From Rhodopirellula sp. (GTDB lineage: Bacteria > Planctomycetota > Planctomycetia > Pirellulales > Pirellulaceae), in the NCBI GenBank assembly GCA_002690925.1, contig NZGD01000071.1, forward strand, positions 1 through 36,906: a stretch of DNA of 36,906 bases. Direction: 5' to 3'. Below the pieces are notes generated by a model. The model had not been told where the DNA came from, searched no databases, and saw only the letters and a program-made list of their open reading frames with translations. The translations under genes were made by a program, and so were the position numbers. Numbering within the stretch: position 1 is the first letter of the stretch; each line of letters starts with the position of its first letter. Of the stretch, positions 1-8,800 are shown piece by piece.

Positions 1-1605
1 CGGTCACTCGCAACGCTGTCACTCGCAACGCTGTCACTCGCTGGCTGCAGTGATTCGAAGCCACTCGTCGAGTCGGCAAATCTACCAACAAGCTCTGGTA
101 ACGCACTTTCGGAGTCAGAGCAACCGGAAAGAGAACCTGCAGGATCAACATCGCAAATTGACATCGGTAACCAATCGAGCACTGATCCATCTCCAAGCGT
201 ACAAATTTCACCATCGGTGACGGGTGCCTCGAGCACAGGACTAAGCTTGGAGAATCCTGGCGAGAATCCGAAATCGATGGTGAAATCGGAACGCTCACCA
301 AAGCAACTCAGAAAATTACTATCTGATATTGATTACAACCTGCGGGTACTGATGAGTGGTCAATCGCCCATTTCGGATCCCAAACAAGCACGCTCAAAAC
401 TGCTCGAGTACATCAACTTGAAGCTTGAAGCATCCCGTCGCTTGGCAACCCATAAAGACGCATCGCCAAGCGAGAAGTCCGAGGGTGGACGAGGAGAAAT
501 TCAAGCGATGTCACATCTTGCATCGGTGGGTAACGTTAGCGCAGCTAAAGAATTGGAAAAAGTCGCGAAAGAAAATCTCTCCTCTTCTGATCCCGGCCTG
601 GCCTCGGACAGTCGATTGATTCTGATTGGATTCGCACTGGAAGACCTCAAAAATGGCAAGAAAGAAGCAGCCCAAACCATCGTCAACTATTTTCAACAAA
701 TCAAAACAACCAAGGCAAAACCAGATGTCCCAACTTTGATGATCATGGGAATGGCTCGCGAGGATTTAGCAAGTGGCGGCTACGACAACCAGGCGCAGTT
801 GGTGCGAGAGATGATACTCGATTTCTACGCGGATTCGCCTGATCCTGCCATTGCTGAAATGGCTGCAAATGCCGCAGGCAGTGTGACCTTCGAAGCAATC
901 GAAAAACAACGCGCGGCATTGACCAGCAGCCTCGCACAAACTGTCCCCCAGGTCACAGTAGAACAATGGTCGAAGTCTGTCGAAACTCTGATTGCAGAAT
1001 CACCTGATTTACAAACCGTTCAGTATCTTGCCGCCACTGCTCTGGAACTCGAAGGTTTAAAACGCGAAGATTTTGTGAAGGCGACCTACGATGCACTTGG
1101 CACTGCTTTTACCGACTCATCCTCTGCAATCAACCAAGAAATCCAAGTGGCCCAAGAGGCACGGCAGGCAAGGAAAGATGTTATCGGAAAAGCATTTACA
1201 TGGGATCTGCCTGCGACGGATGGGAAGAATTTCCAGCTCTCAGACTTCAATGGAAAAATTGTACTGATGCCATTTTGGGCGGAAGGGTTTCCGTCATCTT
1301 TGAACATTCTTCCTCAGTTAAAAGCGATCTGCGATAAACACCCCGATCAAGTTGTTATTGTGGGTGTCAACCTTGACCCTGAGGGCGTCGATGTCCAGTC
1401 CTTCATCAACAAGTCTCAACTGGGATTCATCAGCCTTCGTTCAGAATCATCGCCGAACAGGAAAATATCCAATCAAATGGCCCACGACTTTGGAATGGTA
1501 TCCCTTCCCTTTGTCGCAATACTCGATCATAAAGGCGTGGTTCAGGATTTGAACTTCACGGGCCAGAACCTTGAGAAACAAGTGACTGACTTGCTAAGTA
1601 AGTAA
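1..1605 (+). CDS. Lipoprotein with C-terminal redox-inactive TlpA/thioredoxin-like domain (5' truncated by window edge)
   Basis: The reading frame is open from base 1, so the true start lies left of the window. An internal GTG at 217 could be mistaken for the start, but the upstream frame encodes a leader ending in L-S-L-A-G-C (Cys codon 46-48), a lipobox for lipidation by Lgt and cleavage by LspA. A Ser/Pro-rich linker and a long helical region follow. The last ~140 residues (about 1180-1605) read as an AhpC/TSA-TlpA thioredoxin fold: a G-K-x-F entry, an LSDFNGKIVLMPFWA strand, and the cis-Pro loop in SLPFVAILD. Where TlpA proteins carry WCxxC, this one has WAEGFPSS, with no cysteine, so it should lack disulfide chemistry and may act as a binding or scaffold domain. 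It probably sits in the periplasm. Its partner is unknown. Confidence 0.85.
   Translation, partial: RSLATLSLATLSLAGCSDSKPLVESANLPTSSGNALSESEQPEREPAGSTSQIDIGNQSSTDPSPSVQISPSVTGASSTGLSLENPGENPKSMVKSERSPKQLRKLLSDIDYNLRVLMSGQSPISDPKQARSKLLEYINLKLEASRRLATHKDASPSEKSEGGRGEIQAMSHLASVGNVSAAKELEKVAKENLSSSDPGLASDSRLILIGFALEDLKNGKKEAAQTIVNYFQQIKTTKAKPDVPTLMIMGMAREDLASGGYDNQAQLVREMILDFYADSPDPAIAEMAANAAGSVTFEAIEKQRAALTSSLAQTVPQVTVEQWSKSVETLIAESPDLQTVQYLAATALELEGLKREDFVKATYDALGTAFTDSSSAINQEIQVAQEARQARKDVIGKAFTWDLPATDGKNFQLSDFNGKIVLMPFWAEGFPSSLNILPQLKAICDKHPDQVVIVGVNLDPEGVDVQSFINKSQLGFISLRSESSPNRKISNQMAHDFGMVSLPFVAILDHKGVVQDLNFTGQNLEKQVTDLLSK
4..48 (+). repeat. 15-bp tandem repeat inside a lipoprotein signal peptide
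   Basis: The unit TCACTCGCAACGCTG occurs at 4-18 and again, perfectly, at 19-33. A degenerate third copy (34-48) ends in the lipobox codons. The unit is in frame and repeats the peptide S-L-A-T-L, so copy-number change would lengthen or shorten the hydrophobic core of the leader without a frameshift. More copies may lie left of the window. Confidence 0.85.
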
Positions 1606-1682
1606 ATCTCTTTAGTTGCCATTTTTTCACCAGTGCGAGCTACAATTACCGCCGCATCCTTTTCTCTTTTCCGGTATCAAAT

Positions 1683-1919
1683 ATGAAAACACAATTCATT
1701 GAATTAACAGGCAAAACATTGCTCGATGTAGTCAATGAGGGTGAGATCGACTTCAAACAACTGCATGATGCCGGCGTCGTGGGTGACTCGATTCTGCGAA
1801 TCAACCCTCATGGGGAAATCGAACTACGATGCAAATCCAAGTGGATGCTTGTCGGCGGATTGATCGGCAATTTCGAGGAACGACTGACGGAATTAACCGG
1901 CTTGGACTGGGCCGAGTGA
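1683..1919 (+). CDS. Small conserved-looking protein of unknown function (78 aa)
   Basis: ATG start, 77 bp after the TlpA-like gene on the same strand, so the two may be co-transcribed. No clear Shine-Dalgarno is visible. The product is soluble, with no signal peptide or membrane segment, mildly acidic and with a balanced composition typical of a real protein: an N-terminal helix-like part (TLLDVVNEGEIDFKQLHDAG), a GDSILRINPHGEIELR strand region, and a C-terminal helix ending in LTGLDWAE. I do not recognise the family. A perfect palindrome, GGTGCTAGCACC (1950-1961), lies just downstream, between this gene and the convergent mfnB-like gene. The gene is believable from composition and position, but there is no functional evidence. 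Confidence 0.6.
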   Translation: MKTQFIELTGKTLLDVVNEGEIDFKQLHDAGVVGDSILRINPHGEIELRCKSKWMLVGGLIGNFEERLTELTGLDWAE

Positions 1920-1978
1920 TGTTCGCAGCTAGTCAATCGACGTTGCTCAGGTGCTAGCACCACACACAAGGCTAAACA

Positions 1979-2785
1979 TTACGCGAGTAAACGTTGACAC
2001 CAAGCCTGAACCAAGTTGTGAGCGATTCTCGTAGTCCGTGTCCCGGAGCAGACATCACCCCTGACCCCGAAGCAATCGGGCATCCAACCGAGCACCTGCA
2101 ACTCATCGACAATCGGCTTTCGGACAGAGCCTGCAAGTGCCCACCATAGATTTTGCTGGCGAGCAACTTCATGAAGCTTGCTGAGATTGGAGTAGCCCAA
2201 ATGATCGACGGTTGACCGTCCATCTTTTTGGTAGGTATCGATTAAACAACGCTTGAAGCCGCATTCGCCCGCCAGTTGGAAAACAGCATCCGGTGCAGGG
2301 CAGTTGGCCGACTTCCAATCGGCATAGGCGACCGCTACCAGTTCAGTTGAGTCGTCAAGTGCATCCCGTATTTCATCCCATAAACGACACAGACTCGCTT
2401 CTGAGCCACAATTGCTGGGGCCGACTTTGGCGAAGGCAAAGTTTGAAGGCAGGCTCACGGCGACCTCTCGGGCTTGGTCCTGCTCACCCAGAGCAGCCGA
2501 TAATAATCCGTTGGATTGTCTGCTGGAATCTCGCCAGAGTTCGTCTGCAAACTGCCACAAACTCGGATCAGCAGGCGCCAACGGACCGCGCCGAGGCTCC
2601 TTAAGATCAATGATACTGACTGCAGATTTCCTGACTTCGAGCAACTCACCTCGGTCCCGAACGCTCACAAGAAGGTCGGCGACACCTCCCGAGGTGATCT
2701 TTTCACCCGGCAAACCGGCACCCTTTTCGCCGGGCAAACCAGCGCCATTTGACACGTAAATTTCGGGATTTGAAGACGAAGTCAT
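1979..2785 (-). CDS. mfnB: (5-formylfuran-3-yl)methyl phosphate synthase-like protein (MfnB/DUF556)
   Basis: MfnB makes the furan phosphate precursor of methanofuran from two glyceraldehyde-3-phosphate molecules. In planctomycetes and methylotrophs a related cofactor serves the tetrahydromethanopterin-linked formaldehyde pathway. Visible motifs are LLVSVRD (residues 38-44), IIDLKEPRRGPL with Asp60 and Lys62, FAKVGP with Lys120, and DTYQKDG with Asp183 and Lys187. These correspond to the catalytic Asp/Lys set I recall for the Methanocaldococcus enzyme (D25, K27, K85, D151, K155), so the protein should be active. It is a TIM-barrel of about the usual length plus ~30 extra N-terminal residues containing GAGLPGEK twice. 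ATG at 2785; no Shine-Dalgarno is evident. It is divergent from rnd across 103 bp, and no other C1-pathway gene adjoins it. Confidence 0.8.
   Translation of the reverse strand: MTSSSNPEIYVSNGAGLPGEKGAGLPGEKITSGGVADLLVSVRDRGELLEVRKSAVSIIDLKEPRRGPLAPADPSLWQFADELWRDSSRQSNGLLSAALGEQDQAREVAVSLPSNFAFAKVGPSNCGSEASLCRLWDEIRDALDDSTELVAVAYADWKSANCPAPDAVFQLAGECGFKRCLIDTYQKDGRSTVDHLGYSNLSKLHEVARQQNLWWALAGSVRKPIVDELQVLGWMPDCFGVRGDVCSGTRTTRIAHNLVQAWCQRLLA
2702..2749 (-). repeat. 24-bp imperfect tandem duplication in the mfnB-like N-terminus
   Basis: Two adjacent 24-bp units (2702-2725 and 2726-2749) match at 19 of 24 positions and encode the octapeptide GAGLPGEK twice, at residues 14-29, ahead of the conserved barrel core. 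The extension is Gly/Pro-rich and is not part of the MfnB fold as I know it. Confidence 0.75.
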
Positions 2786-2888
2786 AACAAAAACATCGGT
2801 TTGAAACAGGAATAAATCGCCCGGTCCGGATAGGCGATTGTCAGAATCGAGGTTATTCTCCTAAGACAAAACGTCCCGAAATTCCATT

Positions 2889-4082
2889 GTGCCAACAAGC
2901 CTAACGTTGCAATACGATTCCATAAACACGTCCGAAGAGCTGCAGCAATTTTGTTCAGAGATTGCCGGCTGCAAAAAAATCGGCTTTGATACTGAGTTCG
3001 TCTCAGAAGACACCTATCGTCCTCAGCTCTGCTTGATACAGGTTGAGGCGGATGGACGCTTGGCAATCATCGACCCGGAATATGTCGAAGACACAACCCC
3101 TTTTTGGAACCTGCTGACCGAACCCGGTCGCATCGTGATTGCTCACGCAGCCCGTGAAGAGTGTCGATTTTGCTACCGTTTCACCGGTAAGCCGATTGCC
3201 GGCTTGTTCGACACGCAGTTGGCCGCCGGATTTGTGGGGATGGAATACCCCGCCTCTTTGGGCAACCTTGTTCAACGATTGGTCAACAAGACGTTACCCA
3301 AGGGCGAAACACGCACAAATTGGGGACGTCGACCTCTGAGCAAAGACCAGATCAACTACGCATTGAACGATGTCGTCGATCTTTCAGAAATGCATGATAA
3401 ACTAGCCGGTATGGTCGTGGACCTCGAGCGTGAGTCATGGCTGGAAGAAGAAACTGCCGTTTTTCAGCAGAAGGTCATGGATGCCGAGACACGCGAAAAC
3501 TGGCGACGGGTCAGTGGTTCGTCAGGACTCAATGCAAGACAGCTTGAAACGGTCCGCCAACTCTGGCTATGGCGTGAGAATCGGGCAAAGACGATTGATC
3601 GATTGCCACGGCGTGTTCTTCGAGACGACTTGATCGTGGAATTGGCGAAACGCGGATCGACAGACCAAAACAAGATCAAGAACATTCGTGGCATGGAACG
3701 ACGTGGCTTCAATGACCACTATGGCGATATTGCGGCAGCAATAAAGACAGCGTTAGACACACCCGACGAAGACTTGCCGCGACGCCCTCGGGGCTCGCGA
3801 AGAGTTGTTTCGCCCATGCTGAGTCAATTCCTCTCCACGTCCATCGCCTGCATTAGCCGCCAGCAGAAACTCGCTCCACCCATCGTGGGCAATGCCGACG
3901 ACGTCCGTGAACTGATGGGTTATGAACTTGACCGCCGCAAAGGTGACCCAACCCCGGCGTTGCTGAAAGGATGGCGTGGCGATATCGTCGGGAAGACCTT
4001 CCGGCGTTTGCTGGCTGGTGACTTGGCAATTCGAGTTGCCGATGTGAAAGAAACCCAGCCGCTCGAATTCATCGAGCCGTAA
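2889..4082 (+). CDS. rnd: Ribonuclease D (DEDDy 3'-5' exoribonuclease with HRDC domain)
   Basis: RNase D trims the 3' ends of tRNA precursors and other small stable RNAs in the cytoplasm. The DEDDy exonuclease site is complete: Asp34 and Glu36 in FDTEF, the HAAREECRF motif near 86-94, Asp108 in FDTQLAA, and Tyr157-x3-Asp161 in YALND. An HRDC nucleic-acid-binding domain follows at roughly 215-290 (LNARQLETVRQLWLWRE, then DRLPRRVLRDDLIVELA), and a second helical region fills the C-terminus, giving 397 aa, typical for the family. The GTG at 2889 is the only plausible start because an in-frame TAA sits at 2862. Divergent from the mfnB-like gene, and followed immediately by a hairpin. Confidence 0.93.
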   Translation: MPTSLTLQYDSINTSEELQQFCSEIAGCKKIGFDTEFVSEDTYRPQLCLIQVEADGRLAIIDPEYVEDTTPFWNLLTEPGRIVIAHAAREECRFCYRFTGKPIAGLFDTQLAAGFVGMEYPASLGNLVQRLVNKTLPKGETRTNWGRRPLSKDQINYALNDVVDLSEMHDKLAGMVVDLERESWLEEETAVFQQKVMDAETRENWRRVSGSSGLNARQLETVRQLWLWRENRAKTIDRLPRRVLRDDLIVELAKRGSTDQNKIKNIRGMERRGFNDHYGDIAAAIKTALDTPDEDLPRRPRGSRRVVSPMLSQFLSTSIACISRQQKLAPPIVGNADDVRELMGYELDRRKGDPTPALLKGWRGDIVGKTFRRLLAGDLAIRVADVKETQPLEFIEP

Positions 4083-4105
4083 AGCACGCAGTTCAGATGC
4101 GTGCT
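4083..4105 (+). terminator. Terminator-like hairpin immediately after rnd
   Basis: AGCACGCA (4083-4090) and TGCGTGCT (4098-4105) form a perfect 8-bp stem with a 7-nt loop, starting one base after the rnd stop codon. No T-run follows, so this may be a mRNA 3'-end stabiliser or Rho-assisted terminator rather than a classical intrinsic one. It lies between convergent genes and could serve both strands. Confidence 0.6.
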
Positions 4106-4191
4106 GTCGGCACTCTAGCGAACGCAAATGCCCAGGGCGCTTGGGTAGACGCAGCGGGCACTCGTGTAGTTTGCGATGATCAACCGAGAGA

Positions 4192-5538
4192 TCAAACCTT
4201 GGGGATCTCATATCCCTTGCGAGGTGTCCGCGCAAATAAGCCCTGTGCCTGATCGTCTCCGACAATTTGTTCGGTCTTAGGATTCCATTGGATTTTACGT
4301 CCAAGCCTCGCAGCAATCGCCGACAAGTGGCAAGTATTCATTGCTTGGACGTGCGTGTAAACATCGGAAACGGGCAAGCCACCCTCACGGATGCACCTGT
4401 AGAAGTTGTTCTTGTGTCCCTCCGCGGGCTTTTCTTTGTAAAGCCGCTGTAAATCAGAATCATCGAATTCATTCGCATCCCACTTTTCCTCAATCGGTTT
4501 ACCCGTGATTTTCCCTCGATTCACGAATAACCGCCCTTTGGCTCCCTCAAACAGGATGCCATTTTCTCCCCGACTAGTGACATTCATGTCGATCCCGTTG
4601 GGAAATCTGCAAATCACAGCGTAGTCGTTCGCACTGTTGTAGGCGTTATCTACCGTGGGAAACCCGTCCTTGTACGGAACGGGGTGCTTTGCATCCGTAC
4701 CATCAATCGTGGTTGGCCCCATTCCCTCAGCATCAGCGCCGATCGCCCACGTGGCAATATCAACGTGATGGGCGCCCCAATCAGTGAATTTTCCACCAGA
4801 GTATTCATACCACCAACGAAACTGGCCATGACAGCGTTGTTTGATGTAATCCACCTTGGGTGCCTGTCCCAACCATGCATCCCAGTCCAACCCGGCTGGT
4901 GGATCTGTTTTTTGAAAAGGGCCGCCCACACTGCCACCGTTGATGCCAACGGTGATCTTACGAATTTTTCCAAGCAACCCCTTCTGAACCATGTTGACAG
5001 CACGCAGAAAACGACCGCGATCACTTCGCTGCTGAGTGCCAATGAAGAAGACCTGGTCCGGGTATTTTCGACAGGCATTACGTATCAGCTGATTCTCTTC
5101 CAAGGTTAGCGTGAGGGGTTTTTGGCAGAAAACATGCTTGGCAGACAACAGTGCCTCAATCGCAATTTTGACATGCCAATGGTCTGGTGTTGCGATACTG
5201 ACGACATCAATGTCATTACGATCAAGTAATCTGCGATAGTCGGTGTATATGTCGGCCTTCCCTTTCCCAATACGCGCATCTGCATTGGCTCGCTCCGCAT
5301 GCCCTTGATCCACATCAGCAATGGCAACAACATCTCCAAAACCAGCGTGCTGTCGACAGTCACCACTACCCATGCCACCAAGTCCGATGCCACCAATCCG
5401 TGGTCGATCATTCTTGGCAAGGTTCGCAAACACTTTGTCAGCCCAAGGAAAATAAGCGGTAGTTGCTGTAGCGGAAGTTGCTGCAACAGTCGTCGCAAGA
5501 AATGAACGGCGGGTTTTACTATGCGGGGATTCTGACAT
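4192..5538 (-). CDS. Tat-exported Gfo/Idh/MocA-family NAD(P)-dependent oxidoreductase
   Basis: The family oxidises or reduces sugar and inositol-type substrates with NAD(P). The chosen ATG (5538) gives 448 aa starting with a twin-arginine leader (TRRSFLATTVAA); a longer in-frame start at 5625 would put ~29 unlikely residues before it. The Rossmann motif is GIGLGGMGSGDC, followed by VVAIADVD at the end of beta-2, then TPDHWH and VFCQKPLTLTLEE, the position of the family's EKP signature (here QKP). The C-terminal domain has the GGKFTDWGAHHVD motif with the conserved His pair and an RWWYEYSGG lead-in typical of planctomycetal exported members. It is downstream of the DUF11 gene on the same strand and convergent with rnd. 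The exact substrate cannot be read from the sequence. Confidence 0.88.
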   Translation of the reverse strand: MSESPHSKTRRSFLATTVAATSATATTAYFPWADKVFANLAKNDRPRIGGIGLGGMGSGDCRQHAGFGDVVAIADVDQGHAERANADARIGKGKADIYTDYRRLLDRNDIDVVSIATPDHWHVKIAIEALLSAKHVFCQKPLTLTLEENQLIRNACRKYPDQVFFIGTQQRSDRGRFLRAVNMVQKGLLGKIRKITVGINGGSVGGPFQKTDPPAGLDWDAWLGQAPKVDYIKQRCHGQFRWWYEYSGGKFTDWGAHHVDIATWAIGADAEGMGPTTIDGTDAKHPVPYKDGFPTVDNAYNSANDYAVICRFPNGIDMNVTSRGENGILFEGAKGRLFVNRGKITGKPIEEKWDANEFDDSDLQRLYKEKPAEGHKNNFYRCIREGGLPVSDVYTHVQAMNTCHLSAIAARLGRKIQWNPKTEQIVGDDQAQGLFARTPRKGYEIPKV

Positions 5539-5810
5539 GGCCCTGACTCTTAGTTTGGGAGATAAAAGTGGGCAGACTAGATAAGGGCAGATCAGAGGGG
5601 TCGGGCACTCACTGCCCGCGAACACTCCTCCATCATAAATGGTCTCGACGCATTTGATTGCAACAAGAGTCCGGTGTTCGCATTAGAAGGACACTCGACG
5701 GAGCCTCAATCCAAACAAAAACAGTCGATCCAGCACATCGAGGCCAAACCGACTGTTCAAAGACTGATTCCAGTGAACATTTAATCGAAACGTCAAATCG
5801 CTTGGTTGAT

Positions 5811-8800
5811 TTAGCGAGATCCCGCTTCGCTGCTACGTCGACTCACACGGTCACTTTGTGAGCTCATATAGTTGGTTGCTTCTTCCGCAACCAGCATCGT
5901 ATCTCCCGAGTGCACCTCAGCTCTGAATCGATGATGTCCAGGTTTTTCGGCTTGAGCGATGACACGCAACCGCACCTCTGCTCCAGCCCCGATTTGTGGG
6001 ATGGCGTTGAACATCACCTGCCCCGGAACTACTTCGCCGGAATGCCCTTCAATTCGTTTCGGCTCGATTCCATGTCCAAACTGTGCTACGGCGCGAACAT
6101 TTGTCGCTTCCTTACTGCCACGATTCCTGATCACGATTTCGTAAGTCACATCGCTTCCGATTGGGGCGGGCGCAGGTGGGTCTGAAACAGTCAATACCAG
6201 GTCCGCGATGGACTCAACTCGAGTCGCGATGGAAACATCGGTCATACCTGCTGCTGAACCAGCACAGTCAAAGGCAAATACATGATCGCCAGTTGAGGTC
6301 ATCTTGCAGCGGAATTGGTAGTTCTGAACCGTGCCTGGCTTGAAAGAGCCCACACGCCACTTAAGAACATTCCCTTGAGCAACGACACCTTCCATCCCAC
6401 CCAAGTACTTGACACCCGCAGGCAGACGTAGAGTGGCAACGACGTTCTCACTTGCAGCAGATCCATTATTCTGCAACTCCAAACCATACATCGCCTCAGT
6501 ATTCTGGTATTTGAGCTGTGGTCCGCTCAGCACTGCTTCTAGCTTCGCCGCAGCAACACGGATTGTCTTGGAAGCCTCCGAGCTGAGTTCAAGATCGCCC
6601 GATGCCAAACCGTGAATTTTCAAATCCCCAAGATCTTGAGCGGTCAACTCAACATCGAACTGTGCTTCCTTCCCCGCTGGAATATCACCAATTCGTTGGG
6701 TCTGTGGAGTGGCTGAATTGGGCGACAACGTGAATACAACATTTGGTGCTGTTCCATCACCAGGATTCAATACACGCACTTTGTACGTCTGTGACATGCC
6801 AAAAATGACCTGATCCGGCCCTTCGATTGACAAATCAAGTCTAGGTTCATGGACACGTACTTTGGCGACGCTTTTCTGGGGTTGCATGGTCCAGTCAATA
6901 CCCAAGCCGTAACTGCCACTGCGAGCGGCAATCAAACGTATGAACATTTTTTCGGATGTGCCTGCTGGTAAACGGTCAATGGTCCAAACCAGATTGTCAA
7001 GGTTCTTCTTGGAATCCGCATCCACATTACCGGCCGTGACGTTCTGCCCCTTCATGTCAGCCCAATCCGGGATTGAAGCCCGAACAATGACGCCACGGGC
7101 ATCGATGGCGCCACGGTTCTCGACACGAATTTCATATTCGTTGACCTGGCGAATCGTGACTTCACTAGGACCGAAAGTTGCAACTCGGATGCCAGGCAAC
7201 TCCGAGGACGAATTGGTCAAACCGGTTGCTTGCCCAGGAGTACGCATCACATTCTGACCGTCAGTGGAGCGATTAAAATTCTTGGCTATGCGAGTTTGAT
7301 TCCCACGGAACGCGTCAGCAGGTGTACTGACTGGCTGCCTAAGTGGCGATGCATTCAATACGAACGACGGAGTTGACGCTTGACTGCCGCCGCTTTTCGA
7401 ATCATTGGTAAGGGCGTACGGATCAGGCTGTAGATTGGTATCAAAGCCATTCGTGCGAAGTGGTGTTCGATTACTAGTAGCAATGCCCGATCCAATTGGA
7501 GTCGTCTTTGCGATTCGGCTATCGGGTAGTGCTACAGCAGCTGCTTGTGATTCGACGGCTGTTGATTGAAAAGCATTGGGTGGCGGACCAGCACGGTGCG
7601 ATGCTGCCGCAGCAGGCGGCCCGAGAACAGGAGCAGAAGCAATGCTTTTTGTCGCTGCAGGTGAAACGGGAACCGTATACGCCGGTTGCTGAGTCACAAC
7701 TGCGTTGGGTGCAAGGCTGGCCTGAGGAAGACTGCTACCCGACTCAGGCCCCGTGTTGGCCTTCATTGTTGGGAAAGTGGCGATGTTTGGAACGTTTGCT
7801 ATCGGCGACTCCTCAGCCAAAGCTGACACCTCTGGCACGGCAGTGGGTGCTTTTAGTACGGAGGGACGAACCGGCTTCGGAACTACTGACTGCCCTTGGC
7901 TTGCAGGCGGGCTCAAACTGGCATCACCAGAATTAGCAGCCGTTGCGACAAGCGGAGGACCAATCGCCGCTACCGCGGTTTGCGACTCGCCGCCCCCGGT
8001 CTCTGCCGCCGTGTCCCCGATCACTCCCGCAGTCGATGGAGGTACTGGTGCACGTATCGCTATGTCCTGGCTGGGAACCTTGGTAGCTTGTGCAGACCTG
8101 CGTTGTACAACGCGTGGGCTTCCCGGCTCAGCAACGGGCTTGGCTTCGATAACATCCGATGTGGTTGCAATGGAAACCTGGGGCTCAGGCTTGCTTTGAG
8201 CAGCACCATTCGCCTTGTCCTTGGAAACGACCTCACGATTGGTTTCAGCAGTTACCACTGCATCTGCCTTCTCATTTGTGGCGGTACTCTTCTGTACAGT
8301 TTTGCGAGACACACGCGGCACCAGATCATCGGTCGCCGGAACACTATCCAACAATTTCGGTTCGGCGGTGACTTTCTTGGGTAGTGAGGCGTCGCTCGCC
8401 GAAGTTGCGACACTTTGTTGTGACAGTGGCTGCAATGCTCGCCGATTACTGCGACGACTGCTGGCAGTATTTGAGAAATACCGGGAGGCTGGAAGAGCCG
8501 CAATTTCTCGAGTGGGCTGTGGCACAACCGTTGTCGCAGAGGATGCATTTGAATCCGCAGACGCTGAGTCTCGTGTCGAGGCATTTTGACTCGCAATCGT
8601 ACGCGAACCACCTCGGATGATTCTCATGCCACGATCCTCTGCTGCAGTGGCAGCGGGGTCGGTGATGGGCTGAGGCGTAGTGTCCTGACGTACTGCGGAG
8701 GCCGAGTGGTACGGGATACCGTCCCAATTGACGCTATCCGATTTCGACTTGGTTGTCGTCTTTACAACGGTGCTTTTGGCACTTGAAGACTTGCTGATGG

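Noticed and set aside
1950..1961. Palindrome GGTGCTAGCACC as a terminator
   Set aside because: A perfect palindrome with no loop cannot form a useful hairpin without losing central pairs, and no T-run follows; possibly a restriction-like or protein site by chance.
3753..4316. 187-aa minus strand ORF overlapping the end of rnd and of the Gfo/Idh gene
   Set aside because: It overlaps two well-supported genes, is rich in Arg/Leu/His as shadow frames are, and has no recognisable motif.
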